A stretch of DNA of 8,673 nt from Thermoleophilia bacterium. GTDB taxonomy: Bacteria > Actinomycetota > Thermoleophilia > Gaiellales > Gaiellaceae. The stretch is from assembly GCA_016844515.1 (NCBI GenBank), contig JAERMP010000126.1:1-8673 (forward strand). The letters run 5' to 3'. This document shows, in pieces, positions 1-5,912 of this stretch (position 1 is its first letter; the number at the start of each line of letters is the position of its first letter). Below the pieces are notes generated by a model. That model searched no databases. It saw only the letters and a list, made by a program, of their open reading frames with translations, and was not told the DNA's origin. The translations under genes were made by a program, and so were the position numbers.

Positions 1-163
1 CGTCGTCCTCAGTCGGCCACATACCTTCTGGTATGCGGCCTCCCTGCGTCCTAGGCCTGCTCGGTTCTCGCCGGCGAATGGGCACCGGACTTCCCGGAGA
101 GACGACTAACGAAGCCGGAAGAGGACGACGCTGTCCACGACCTCGGCCCGGTTGGCCGATGGT
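1..163. other. Non-coding left edge, downstream of the glycan cluster
   Basis: This stretch lies past the stop codon of the flippase-like gene and runs to the window edge. I see no convincing gene here. The only frame on the plus strand starts inside a hairpin and runs into the 3' end of the opposite gene. The minus-strand frames that cross it are shadows of the flippase-like gene. It holds a hairpin at 15-40 and a short palindrome, TCGCCGGCGA, at about 69-78. An ATG on the minus strand at 22-20 opens a frame that stays open for the seven codons to the edge, so a further downstream gene starting there cannot be excluded. Confidence 0.5.
15..40 (-). terminator. Hairpin, possible transcription terminator of the cluster
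   Basis: The two arms, GGCCACATACC (15-25) and GGTATGCGGCC (30-40), pair over 11 positions around a 4-base loop. The single A/C mismatch on the plus strand becomes a G-U wobble on the minus strand, so the RNA of the operon strand can pair fully. It sits about 125 bases beyond the stop codon of the last gene of the cluster. There is no U-tract after it, so intrinsic termination is only a suggestion; it could also be an RNA-stability element or the leader of a gene beyond the edge. Confidence 0.35.
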
Positions 164-1213
164 CTACGACGGCGTATTCGCAGACGAGTCTGAACACGGC
201 ACCGACACGGTACGGTCGGCTCGGGAGCGGCGGAGTTGACGGACGCCTCGAACCGAGAGCGCCATTCCACCCGTGAGCGTCGTCGGCACGTACCACGCAG
301 CGTGCAGGAGGATCGTGAACGCCAGTGCCTGCTCGTGTGGAACGTCGAGTAGGCCAAGTGACGCCACGCCGAGCCACTCGTATGTGCCAACGTAGCCGGG
401 CGAGGATGGAACGGCGGATCCGAGGTTCAGGACGGCGGCCACGAAGAGCGCATCGGTGACCGAAAGGTCGAGCCCGAGCGACCGCGCAACGAGACCTGCC
501 GCAATCGACCACATTGCCCAAGCGCCGAGACTGAGCCCGACCCAGACGACCGGACGCCGCCGCCCGAGAGGCTCCGCGAGCACTTCCACGGTGTCGCGGA
601 CGAGCCGGCGGACGAGCCCGCGGCTACGTCGGCCCCGCTCCCGCCTGCCGATGTACGTCCGGGCGAAAAAGAGGATGACTCCGAACGCGGTGAGGACGAG
701 GAGCGAACCGGCGGCAAGACGGACAAGCCACTCGGAGCTCGCAACGGCTGCGATCCCGACCACGAGCAAGCCGAGGAGGACCACGAAGTCGCACGCTCGG
801 TCGAGGATCACCGTTCCGAAGGCCCTGCCTGCAGGAATGCGTGCGGCAAGCCCGAGCCAGCGCGCGCGCAGGAGGTCGCCGATGCGCCCCGGAAGCACGT
901 TGTTGACCGCGACGCCGCTGACGGTCATCTCGTAGAAGCGTGCGAGGCGAACCCCCGGCGTGGAGGCGATCTTCCTCCACCGGGCCGACTGGAACGCGTA
1001 GACGACTCCGAACGCAGCGACCGCAAGCGCGACCAGGCCGGCGTCCGCCTCCTGCAGCAAACGCCAGACGGCGTCGAGATCGGCGTCGCGGAGAGCAAGC
1101 CAGAGGAAGACGAGACCGATCGGCACGCCGGCGAGGGCGGTGAGGAAACCACGGGACCGACCAGAGGCCATGCGGAGTGCGAATCTACCGACCGACCCGG
1201 TTTGCACCCGCAT
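164..1213 (-). CDS. Flippase-like integral membrane protein (LPG synthase TM region / UPF0104 family)
   Basis: A polytopic membrane protein of about 349 residues in the family of the flippase-like, N-terminal half of lysylphosphatidylglycerol synthase MprF (Pfam LPG_synthase_TM). Three family signatures are visible: NNVLPGRIGDLLRARW at residues 104-119, ILDRACDFVVLL at 136-147, and NLGSAVPSSPGYVGTYEW at 263-280. Hydrophobic segments lie near 24-40, 58-75, 142-158, 165-184, 221-240, 254-268 and 298-318. It lacks the C-terminal aminoacyl-transferase domain of MprF, as do the many stand-alone members of about 300-350 residues. Stand-alone relatives often sit in glycan clusters and are suspected of moving lipids or glycolipids, but their biochemistry is mostly unknown. 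The start at 1213 leaves 19 bases after the preceding glycosyltransferase; ATG at 1171 (residue 15) is an equally plausible start, and neither has a clear Shine-Dalgarno sequence. It is last in the cluster. Confidence 0.88.
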   Translation of the reverse strand: MRVQTGSVGRFALRMASGRSRGFLTALAGVPIGLVFLWLALRDADLDAVWRLLQEADAGLVALAVAAFGVVYAFQSARWRKIASTPGVRLARFYEMTVSGVAVNNVLPGRIGDLLRARWLGLAARIPAGRAFGTVILDRACDFVVLLGLLVVGIAAVASSEWLVRLAAGSLLVLTAFGVILFFARTYIGRRERGRRSRGLVRRLVRDTVEVLAEPLGRRRPVVWVGLSLGAWAMWSIAAGLVARSLGLDLSVTDALFVAAVLNLGSAVPSSPGYVGTYEWLGVASLGLLDVPHEQALAFTILLHAAWYVPTTLTGGMALSVRGVRQLRRSRADRTVSVPCSDSSANTPS

Positions 1214-1232
1214 GCTCGCCGGCCCGCAGGTG

Positions 1233-2240
1233 TTAAATCATCGCCTCGCGATACGCGCGGATCGTCGCTGCCGTCGCCGCTGCCCACGAGAACTGCTCCC
1301 GCGCTGTCGTACGCGCGTTCACGCCGAGGCGAGCGCGGAGCTCACCGTCTTCCAGCACTCGTTCGACCGCAGCGCGCAGCGCAGACACGTCGCGCGGAGG
1401 GACGAGGATGCCGGTGACTCCGTCCTCGACGGCGTCGACGAGACCGCCGACGGAGGAGGCAACAACCGGGCGGCCGTACGCCATCGCCTCCCTGGCGACG
1501 ACGCCATACCCCTCTCGCCGAGACGGGCAGACGACGACAGCCGCGCGCTCGTAGTACGGGCCGAGATCGCGTGGCGGGACGAAGCCGACGGCATCAGGGA
1601 CGCGGTCGCGGAGTGGCCCGTCACCGACGACGACTCGTGGGATTCCCGCGGTTGCCTCGAGCAGCTCGAGGATGCCCTTCTCCTCGGAGAGCCGTCCGAC
1701 GAAGAGAACGTGCGGAGGATCCTCGGGTGTCCGGACATCGTCCGGGATGGAGACTCCGCTCGGCACGACACGCACCTCTCGAGCGCCCAAATCGCGCGCG
1801 GCTTCCGCGAGCGCATCCGAGGGACAGAGTACGAGCCGAGAGCAACCCAACAGCCGGCGAGCCACCCACTTCACCCGCGACGCCAGCTCGACGTCGGTGC
1901 CCCAGAGCTGGACGACGAATGGCTTCCCCGTCGCGATGGCCGGAAGCGCCGAAGGAAGCCAGTGGGCGTGGATCAGGTCCGCGTTTCGCGCAGCGCGCCG
2001 TGCGGCCCGAGCGAACGAGAGTAGAAAGAGCGGAACCGCGAGCGCCAGCCATGGACGCTGCTTCAAGTTCCCCGCGATCCCGTAACCGTACGCGAGCCCG
2101 AAGTGGCGGAACGACGCCGGCGAGACGACCTCGACGTCGATCCCGGCATCCCGGAGGTGCTCGACCGCGCTGCGGACGAAAACGCCCGCGACGTCGTCAG
2201 GCCCGCGGGGGTACGAAGTCGTGAGGACGACGACCTTCAT
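1233..2240 (-). CDS. Glycosyltransferase family 4 (GT-B fold)
   Basis: A 335-residue cytoplasmic glycosyltransferase of the GT4 type, which uses an activated sugar and normally retains the anomeric configuration. The N-terminal acceptor half begins MKVVVLTTSYPRG and carries HAHWLPSALPA at 91-101 and QLWGTD at 111-116. The C-terminal Glycos_transf_1 half begins at VGRLSEEKGI (181-190). It contains the EX7E motif, E243 and E251, within the stretch SRREGYGVVAREAMAYGRPV (240-259), followed by GGLVDAVEDGVTGILVPP. These two glutamates contact the donor sugar nucleotide in GT4 enzymes. The start codon overlaps the stop of the upstream O-antigen-ligase-like gene as ATGA (2240-2237), which implies translational coupling. 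Full length for the family and intact. The sugar and acceptor cannot be told from sequence; the context suggests a lipid-linked oligosaccharide or exopolysaccharide. Confidence 0.93.
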   Translation of the reverse strand: MKVVVLTTSYPRGPDDVAGVFVRSAVEHLRDAGIDVEVVSPASFRHFGLAYGYGIAGNLKQRPWLALAVPLFLLSFARAARRAARNADLIHAHWLPSALPAIATGKPFVVQLWGTDVELASRVKWVARRLLGCSRLVLCPSDALAEAARDLGAREVRVVPSGVSIPDDVRTPEDPPHVLFVGRLSEEKGILELLEATAGIPRVVVGDGPLRDRVPDAVGFVPPRDLGPYYERAAVVVCPSRREGYGVVAREAMAYGRPVVASSVGGLVDAVEDGVTGILVPPRDVSALRAAVERVLEDGELRARLGVNARTTAREQFSWAAATAATIRAYREAMI

Positions 2241-3610
2241 TCACGTCGCGCCCGTCCGAAGACGACGGGAAGCGCAGCCGCGAGCGTGGCGAAGACGTAG
2301 AAGTAGTAGAAGGTCATCGTGAGGTAGAAGAAGTTCGCGACGAGCGTCGCGACGAGCGCGGCGGTCATGCCCCACGCGAGTGGGCGAACGCGCGCCGCAA
2401 GCGGATCGCCGGCTGCCGAGAGCGCCCGCCCGAGTCTTCGCGCTGCACCGAGGCGTCGGAACAGCCACACGACGAACCCCGCGAAGAGAACCGCCCCCAC
2501 GATCCCCGTCTCGACGATCGTCGCGACGTAGAACGAGTGCGGCCCGAAGTCCGGCCGGCCGGTGACGAACTCGTAGTAGACGGCGAAGTTGTTGAGCCCG
2601 AGCCCGAGAAGCGGGTTCGTCGAGAGAACGTCCGGAACGAACCCGTACACCTCGAAGTGCGGCGACGCGGCTCCTCGGCTCGTATTCGTCCGCGCCCGGA
2701 GCACCGTGAGGAAGAAGTCGAGCCGCGCGACGACAACCGCACCCACGACGACGGCCACGGCTGCAAGAGGAACGAGGAATGCAGGCCGGCGAAGATGGCG
2801 CCGGTACGGCAGCGCGAGGACGAGCACCCCGCACCCGAGCCCGAGGAGCGCGCTCCGCGAGAGCGTGGCCAGCAGGACGACGAGCAGGAAACCGAGCAGC
2901 ACGGCCAGCGGCGTCCTGTACCGGTGTCCTCGCTCGAGTCGTAGATAGAGCGGTGTGAGCACGAGCAGCGGGATGACGAGCTCGATGCCCAGATGGTTCG
3001 GGTCGCCGGTAAGGGCGTTCGGGCGGAAAACCTCCTGCGTCCCACCGACGGCGCCAAAGACGTTGATCCCCGTCTGTCGAGACGTGATCGGCTCGATGAG
3101 CAGCTCGTCGAGATTCGTGCCGGCCACCTCGGCGAGCAGGAGCTGGACGACCCCGTACGCGGCGTTCAATGCGATGCCCCCTAGAAACGCCGCCAGCGCG
3201 TACCAGTAGAACCGAACACCGCGCCGCGCCAGCAACGCCACGCCGGCGACGAGGAACCCGAAGTGCACGACGAACTTCACCATCCCCTTCGACCACTGCG
3301 CCAGAGCCTGTGCCGTGTCGAGGTTGTAGAAGCCGGCCAGGTACACGAGTGCGAATGCGAGGAGGAATGCAAGCGCGACAGCGGATGTCCTCGAGACGCG
3401 GGCGTCAGCGTGCTCGAAGCGGTCCCAGGCGAAGAGGACGAGGAAGACGGAGGTCAGGACGTCGGAGAGCGTGAGCGAGCCGGCGAGCTCCCACTGCAGC
3501 TTGTGGAACGTGACCGTGAGGATCGTCGCCAGGAACAGCCCGTCGAGCACGGGCTGCACGAGGACACGGTCTCGCGACGCAGTTCGAAGCGGCAGTGCGT
3601 GCGACGTCAT
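2237..3610 (-). CDS. O-antigen ligase / Wzy-like polymerase family membrane protein
   Basis: A 457-residue polytopic protein with about eleven or twelve hydrophobic segments, in the Wzy_C (O-antigen ligase/polymerase) family. These GT-C-type enzymes move a saccharide from an undecaprenyl-linked donor to an acceptor, or polymerise repeats, on the outer face of the membrane. Visible signatures are RPNALTGDPNHLGIEL at 196-211, ATLSRSALLGL at 248-258, a large extracytoplasmic loop at about 300-360 with TNPLLGLGLNNF (331-342), and GPHSFYVATIVETGIVG at 356-372. H358 and the arginine of SRS match the conserved His and Arg positions in WaaL-like ligases. The gene starts 20 bases after the GT-C gene and overlaps the next glycosyltransferase as ATGA. 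Ligase and polymerase activities cannot be separated from sequence. Other substrates, such as protein O-oligosaccharyl transfer or teichoic-acid-like attachment, are possible in a Gram-positive cell. Confidence 0.88.
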   Translation of the reverse strand: MTSHALPLRTASRDRVLVQPVLDGLFLATILTVTFHKLQWELAGSLTLSDVLTSVFLVLFAWDRFEHADARVSRTSAVALAFLLAFALVYLAGFYNLDTAQALAQWSKGMVKFVVHFGFLVAGVALLARRGVRFYWYALAAFLGGIALNAAYGVVQLLLAEVAGTNLDELLIEPITSRQTGINVFGAVGGTQEVFRPNALTGDPNHLGIELVIPLLVLTPLYLRLERGHRYRTPLAVLLGFLLVVLLATLSRSALLGLGCGVLVLALPYRRHLRRPAFLVPLAAVAVVVGAVVVARLDFFLTVLRARTNTSRGAASPHFEVYGFVPDVLSTNPLLGLGLNNFAVYYEFVTGRPDFGPHSFYVATIVETGIVGAVLFAGFVVWLFRRLGAARRLGRALSAAGDPLAARVRPLAWGMTAALVATLVANFFYLTMTFYYFYVFATLAAALPVVFGRARRE

Positions 3611-3630
3611 CGCCGACCGAGGGTACCCGC

Positions 3631-5382
3631 CTACGCGTCCGGGTCGAGCTCGAGGGTCGGCACCAGTCCGACGGTGCGCGCCTCCATGACGATCGCTTCT
3701 CCAACGGCGATCGAGGGGATGCCGTCGACCGATACGCGCACGCGACCGCAGCCGTCCTGGGCTGCCTCCGTGCCCTGAAACCCGACTTCGAGGCTGCGAT
3801 CGCGGAGTACGATCGCCTCCGGATACGTGTCTCGGTACCCGAAGACGACGCGCACCTTCTCGCCCTCGACGGGCGCCCGGACGCAGTCGCCCGTGCCGGG
3901 AAATCTCGGTCCGCCGTCGGCGAGTATGACCGCCGGATACACAACGAGCGCCGCAGCGACGATTGCGACCGCGACCCCAATGTGGATTCCCTTATCCGAC
4001 CGGTCGGGCACAGGCCGCGGCGAAACCACGGCACGCCCGCGCCATGCGAGCTCGAGCAGTAGCGGCACGAGTGACGCGAGCATGAGGGTCGGTGTGCCCA
4101 CGACACGATTGACGAGGCCTTCCTCGACGCCCAGTCCGAGGCTCGGATTGGACCAGAAGGTCCATGCGCATCCGACGAGGGATGTCCCGACGAGCACCAA
4201 CGTGAAGACGGCCTCCCTGCGGGCGCCGGCGAGAAATGCGAGAGCGGCAGCTGCGATCCCAAGCGTGGGCACGAGGAGCCAGAGGTCGTAGTCGAAGAAC
4301 GTCCTGACCACGAGTTGGTGAGATGGCCACGCGCGGTCGAGATGGTCGAGAACACCGAGGTAGCCCGACTCCGGCCCGTCGCTCGGTAGGTCCTCGAAGC
4401 TGAACCAGATGCGCCACGGAAGCGCGAGTGCGAGCGATGCTGCGCCGGCAGCGGCAAGGCGTGGCCACGCGGTGCGTCGCTGGCGATACGTCGCCACGAG
4501 CGCGGCGACGACGATGCAGAGCGCGAAGAGGATGCCCTCTCGCTTCGTCAGCATCGCTCCGCCAAGAAGGACGGTCGCAGCGACGAGCCTCCATGTCTGC
4601 GAGTCCTGAATCCAGAGCAGGACGAGGAGCGCGCTCGCAGCCACGAGGTACCCCAGTGGGATGTCGCCGTAGAGATCCGTTGCCCGGTTCCGCACATCAG
4701 GCATGAGGAGCAACAGGAGCAACAGCGGAAAGAGGATCGGGCCCCGAACGCGCGTCGAGAGCAGTCCGAACACGGCTGCGACGAATCCGACGGCAAGAAA
4801 CCAGTACTGGAGATGGAGAGTCGTCGCGTCGGCCGACCCCATGGCGTGAAACGCCAGGGCATGGAGTGCGGGGAGGCCAGGAGGATAAGCCGCGCCTGGG
4901 AGCGTGGCGAAGAGATCAGCGTCTATCCCGCCCGAATAGTAGATCGCCTTCGCCTTTGGAAGCCACGATGCCCACACATCCCATGAGAGGTCCGAGAGCC
5001 GGCCCGCCCGGAAAAGCGCTGTGAGGTACACGACGGCGAGACCGATGAAGACAGCGGCTCCGATCGACAGGCGAAGCCCGTTCTGACCCTCGCGATCATG
5101 GGTGGACTCGCGCCACCGTCGTCGTCGGCCTAGAAGAACGCCACCGAGGGCGAGGCAGGCGCCGGTGACGGCGAAGCTGGTCGGCCCGAGCGGGATTCCG
5201 ACGACCAGCTCCGCGGTGAGAACGATGAAGAGGGACGCTACTCCGAGAAGGTAGGCAAGTCCGGAGAGGCGGACGGCGTCGATCCACGATCGCCAGCCTC
5301 GGATGCCCGAGAGAACACAGGAGCCGATCACGAGAACTACGAAGTTGAGGCCCGCAAGGCCGGCTATCGCTCGGATTGTCAT
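3631..5382 (-). CDS. GT-C superfamily (ArnT/PMT-like, GT39-type) membrane glycosyltransferase with C-terminal extracytoplasmic domain
   Basis: A 583-residue polytopic protein with roughly thirteen hydrophobic segments between residues 7 and 487 and a soluble C-terminal domain from about 490. The first large loop holds SWDVWASWLPKAKAIYYSGG (133-152). Its D135 is placed like the catalytic-base aspartate of the WD/DE motif in lipid-phosphate-sugar-dependent GT-C enzymes. AYPPGLPALHALAF (165-178) and TDLYGDIPLGYL (235-246) follow, then the cytoplasmic turn LTKREG (278-283). Members of this superfamily take sugars from polyprenyl phosphate carriers and act on the outer membrane face. The C-terminal 75 residues look SPOR-like (see the separate feature) and include cysteines C500 and C545 that could form a disulfide. 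The ATG overlaps the stop of the preceding small gene as ATGA (5382-5379), with no Shine-Dalgarno sequence, so translation is probably coupled. The substrate is not readable. Assignment to the superfamily is good; to GT39 specifically, moderate. Confidence 0.82.
   Translation of the reverse strand: MTIRAIAGLAGLNFVVLVIGSCVLSGIRGWRSWIDAVRLSGLAYLLGVASLFIVLTAELVVGIPLGPTSFAVTGACLALGGVLLGRRRRWRESTHDREGQNGLRLSIGAAVFIGLAVVYLTALFRAGRLSDLSWDVWASWLPKAKAIYYSGGIDADLFATLPGAAYPPGLPALHALAFHAMGSADATTLHLQYWFLAVGFVAAVFGLLSTRVRGPILFPLLLLLLLMPDVRNRATDLYGDIPLGYLVAASALLVLLWIQDSQTWRLVAATVLLGGAMLTKREGILFALCIVVAALVATYRQRRTAWPRLAAAGAASLALALPWRIWFSFEDLPSDGPESGYLGVLDHLDRAWPSHQLVVRTFFDYDLWLLVPTLGIAAAALAFLAGARREAVFTLVLVGTSLVGCAWTFWSNPSLGLGVEEGLVNRVVGTPTLMLASLVPLLLELAWRGRAVVSPRPVPDRSDKGIHIGVAVAIVAAALVVYPAVILADGGPRFPGTGDCVRAPVEGEKVRVVFGYRDTYPEAIVLRDRSLEVGFQGTEAAQDGCGRVRVSVDGIPSIAVGEAIVMEARTVGLVPTLELDPDA
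3634..3870 (-). other. SPOR-like C-terminal domain of the GT-C glycosyltransferase
   Basis: Residues about 505-583 alternate as predicted strand (KVRVVFGY, 509-516), helix (YPEAIVLRDRSLEVGF, 520-535), strand (GTEAAQDG, 537-544), strand (CGRVRVSVDG, 545-554), helix (SIAVGEAIVMEARTVGL, 557-573) and strand (VPTLELD). This order, the spacing, the two helices after 'y..A' and 'i.vgeA' positions, and the RVRV strand all resemble the roughly 70-residue SPOR fold, whose known members bind glycan strands of peptidoglycan lacking stem peptides. This is pattern recognition by eye, not a profile match. The position after the last membrane segment fits an extracytoplasmic location. Confidence 0.5.
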
Positions 5383-5780
5383 TGACCGCTGCGGCCGAAC
5401 ATCACTCCGCTGCCGTCGTCCGAGAGCACTTCGAAGTCCTCGCCGAGCGCGGCGATGTCACAGCTGAAGCAAAACACCCATGGTGTCTCCGTCGACTCGG
5501 TCTGCCGACGTGGAAGAAGGAATCCGGCCAGGAAGTCCGGTGCCGCCCATTGCAGCGGGCCCTGAAGATCGGGAGCGGCCACGATTCGGTAGGTCGCGTC
5601 TTCCGCCATCCAGAGCCGCGCGTCCTCGACGACCTTCTGACTTCCGACGGCCTCCGGGGATGGGACCGATCGCGATGTGTAGTCGAGCGCGCTGTTGCGG
5701 TCGGCCCAGTGATCGCTTCCGTCGAGTGCATCGGAGAATGACCCTACGGTGACGACTGCGGCGACGAAGACGCAGATCAC
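5379..5780 (-). CDS. Small membrane-anchored protein of unknown function
   Basis: I do not recognise the family. From the GTG at 5780 it has 133 residues: a hydrophobic stretch at 1-14 (ICVFVAAVVTVGSF follows the start), then a soluble part probably outside the membrane. That part contains VVEDARLWMAEDATYRIVAA (50-69), a CxxC pair (C104, C107 in VFCFSCDI) and a C-terminal FEVLSDDGSGVMFGR. Its stop overlaps the ATG of the GT-C glycosyltransferase as ATGA, and the reading frame shows the G/C-rich wobble of its neighbours, so it is most likely a real member of the operon. A role as accessory to that enzyme is inferred only from this coupling. The start is doubtful: the GTG falls inside the membrane segment, has no ribosome site, and the frame is open and coding-like upstream to 5916. 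The true product may be longer by up to 44 residues. Confidence 0.6.
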   Translation of the reverse strand: MICVFVAAVVTVGSFSDALDGSDHWADRNSALDYTSRSVPSPEAVGSQKVVEDARLWMAEDATYRIVAAPDLQGPLQWAAPDFLAGFLLPRRQTESTETPWVFCFSCDIAALGEDFEVLSDDGSGVMFGRSGQ

Positions 5781-5912
5781 GACACCGAGACGGGCGACAC
5801 CGCCGGGCCACTCGCCGAAGGAGGCGATGATCGAAGCCGCCCGCTGGGCAAGTCCGGTCTCGGCTCTGGACGAACCCTCGATCGCCGAACGATACCGCGG
5901 GCCGAGTTGGTT
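5781..5912 (-). other. Coding-like frame between the GT4 stop and the small gene, without a canonical start
   Basis: These 44 codons are in the same frame as both the upstream glycosyltransferase, which stops with TAG at 5915-5913, and the downstream small gene. They contain no stop and no ATG, GTG, TTG or CTG. They would read NQLGPRYRSAIEGSS, then RAETGLAQRAASIIASFGEW, then PGGVARLGV. About three quarters of the third positions are G or C, as in the real genes. The last residues complete a normal 20-residue membrane segment with a flanking arginine. This suggests the N-terminus of the small protein, whose initiation site is lost, non-canonical (an ATC for example) or misread. Confidence 0.45.

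Noticed and set aside
1..163. Possible tRNA or attachment site near the hairpin and GGTTCTCG-like stretch
   Set aside because: No cloverleaf with acceptor, anticodon and T arms could be drawn, and there is no direct repeat or integrase to support an attachment site.
33..239. Plus-strand frame of 68 codons at the left edge
   Set aside because: It starts inside a hairpin, has no ribosome site, overlaps the 3' end of the opposite gene and shows no recognisable features.
1140..2024. Long open frame on the plus strand, 294 codons, opposite the GT4 gene
   Set aside because: It is antisense to a clearly conserved glycosyltransferase. Its composition, rich in Arg, Asp and Glu with no domain pattern, is that of a mirror frame in GC-rich DNA.
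3621..3628. GGGTACCC palindrome between the GT-C and ligase genes
   Set aside because: Eight bases is expected by chance in GC-rich DNA, and the 20-base gap leaves no room for a terminator.
3405..4457. Minus-strand frame of 350 codons within the GT-C and ligase genes
   Set aside because: It spans the boundary of two well-supported membrane protein genes in a shifted frame, and its Ser/Arg-rich product lacks membrane segments or motifs.
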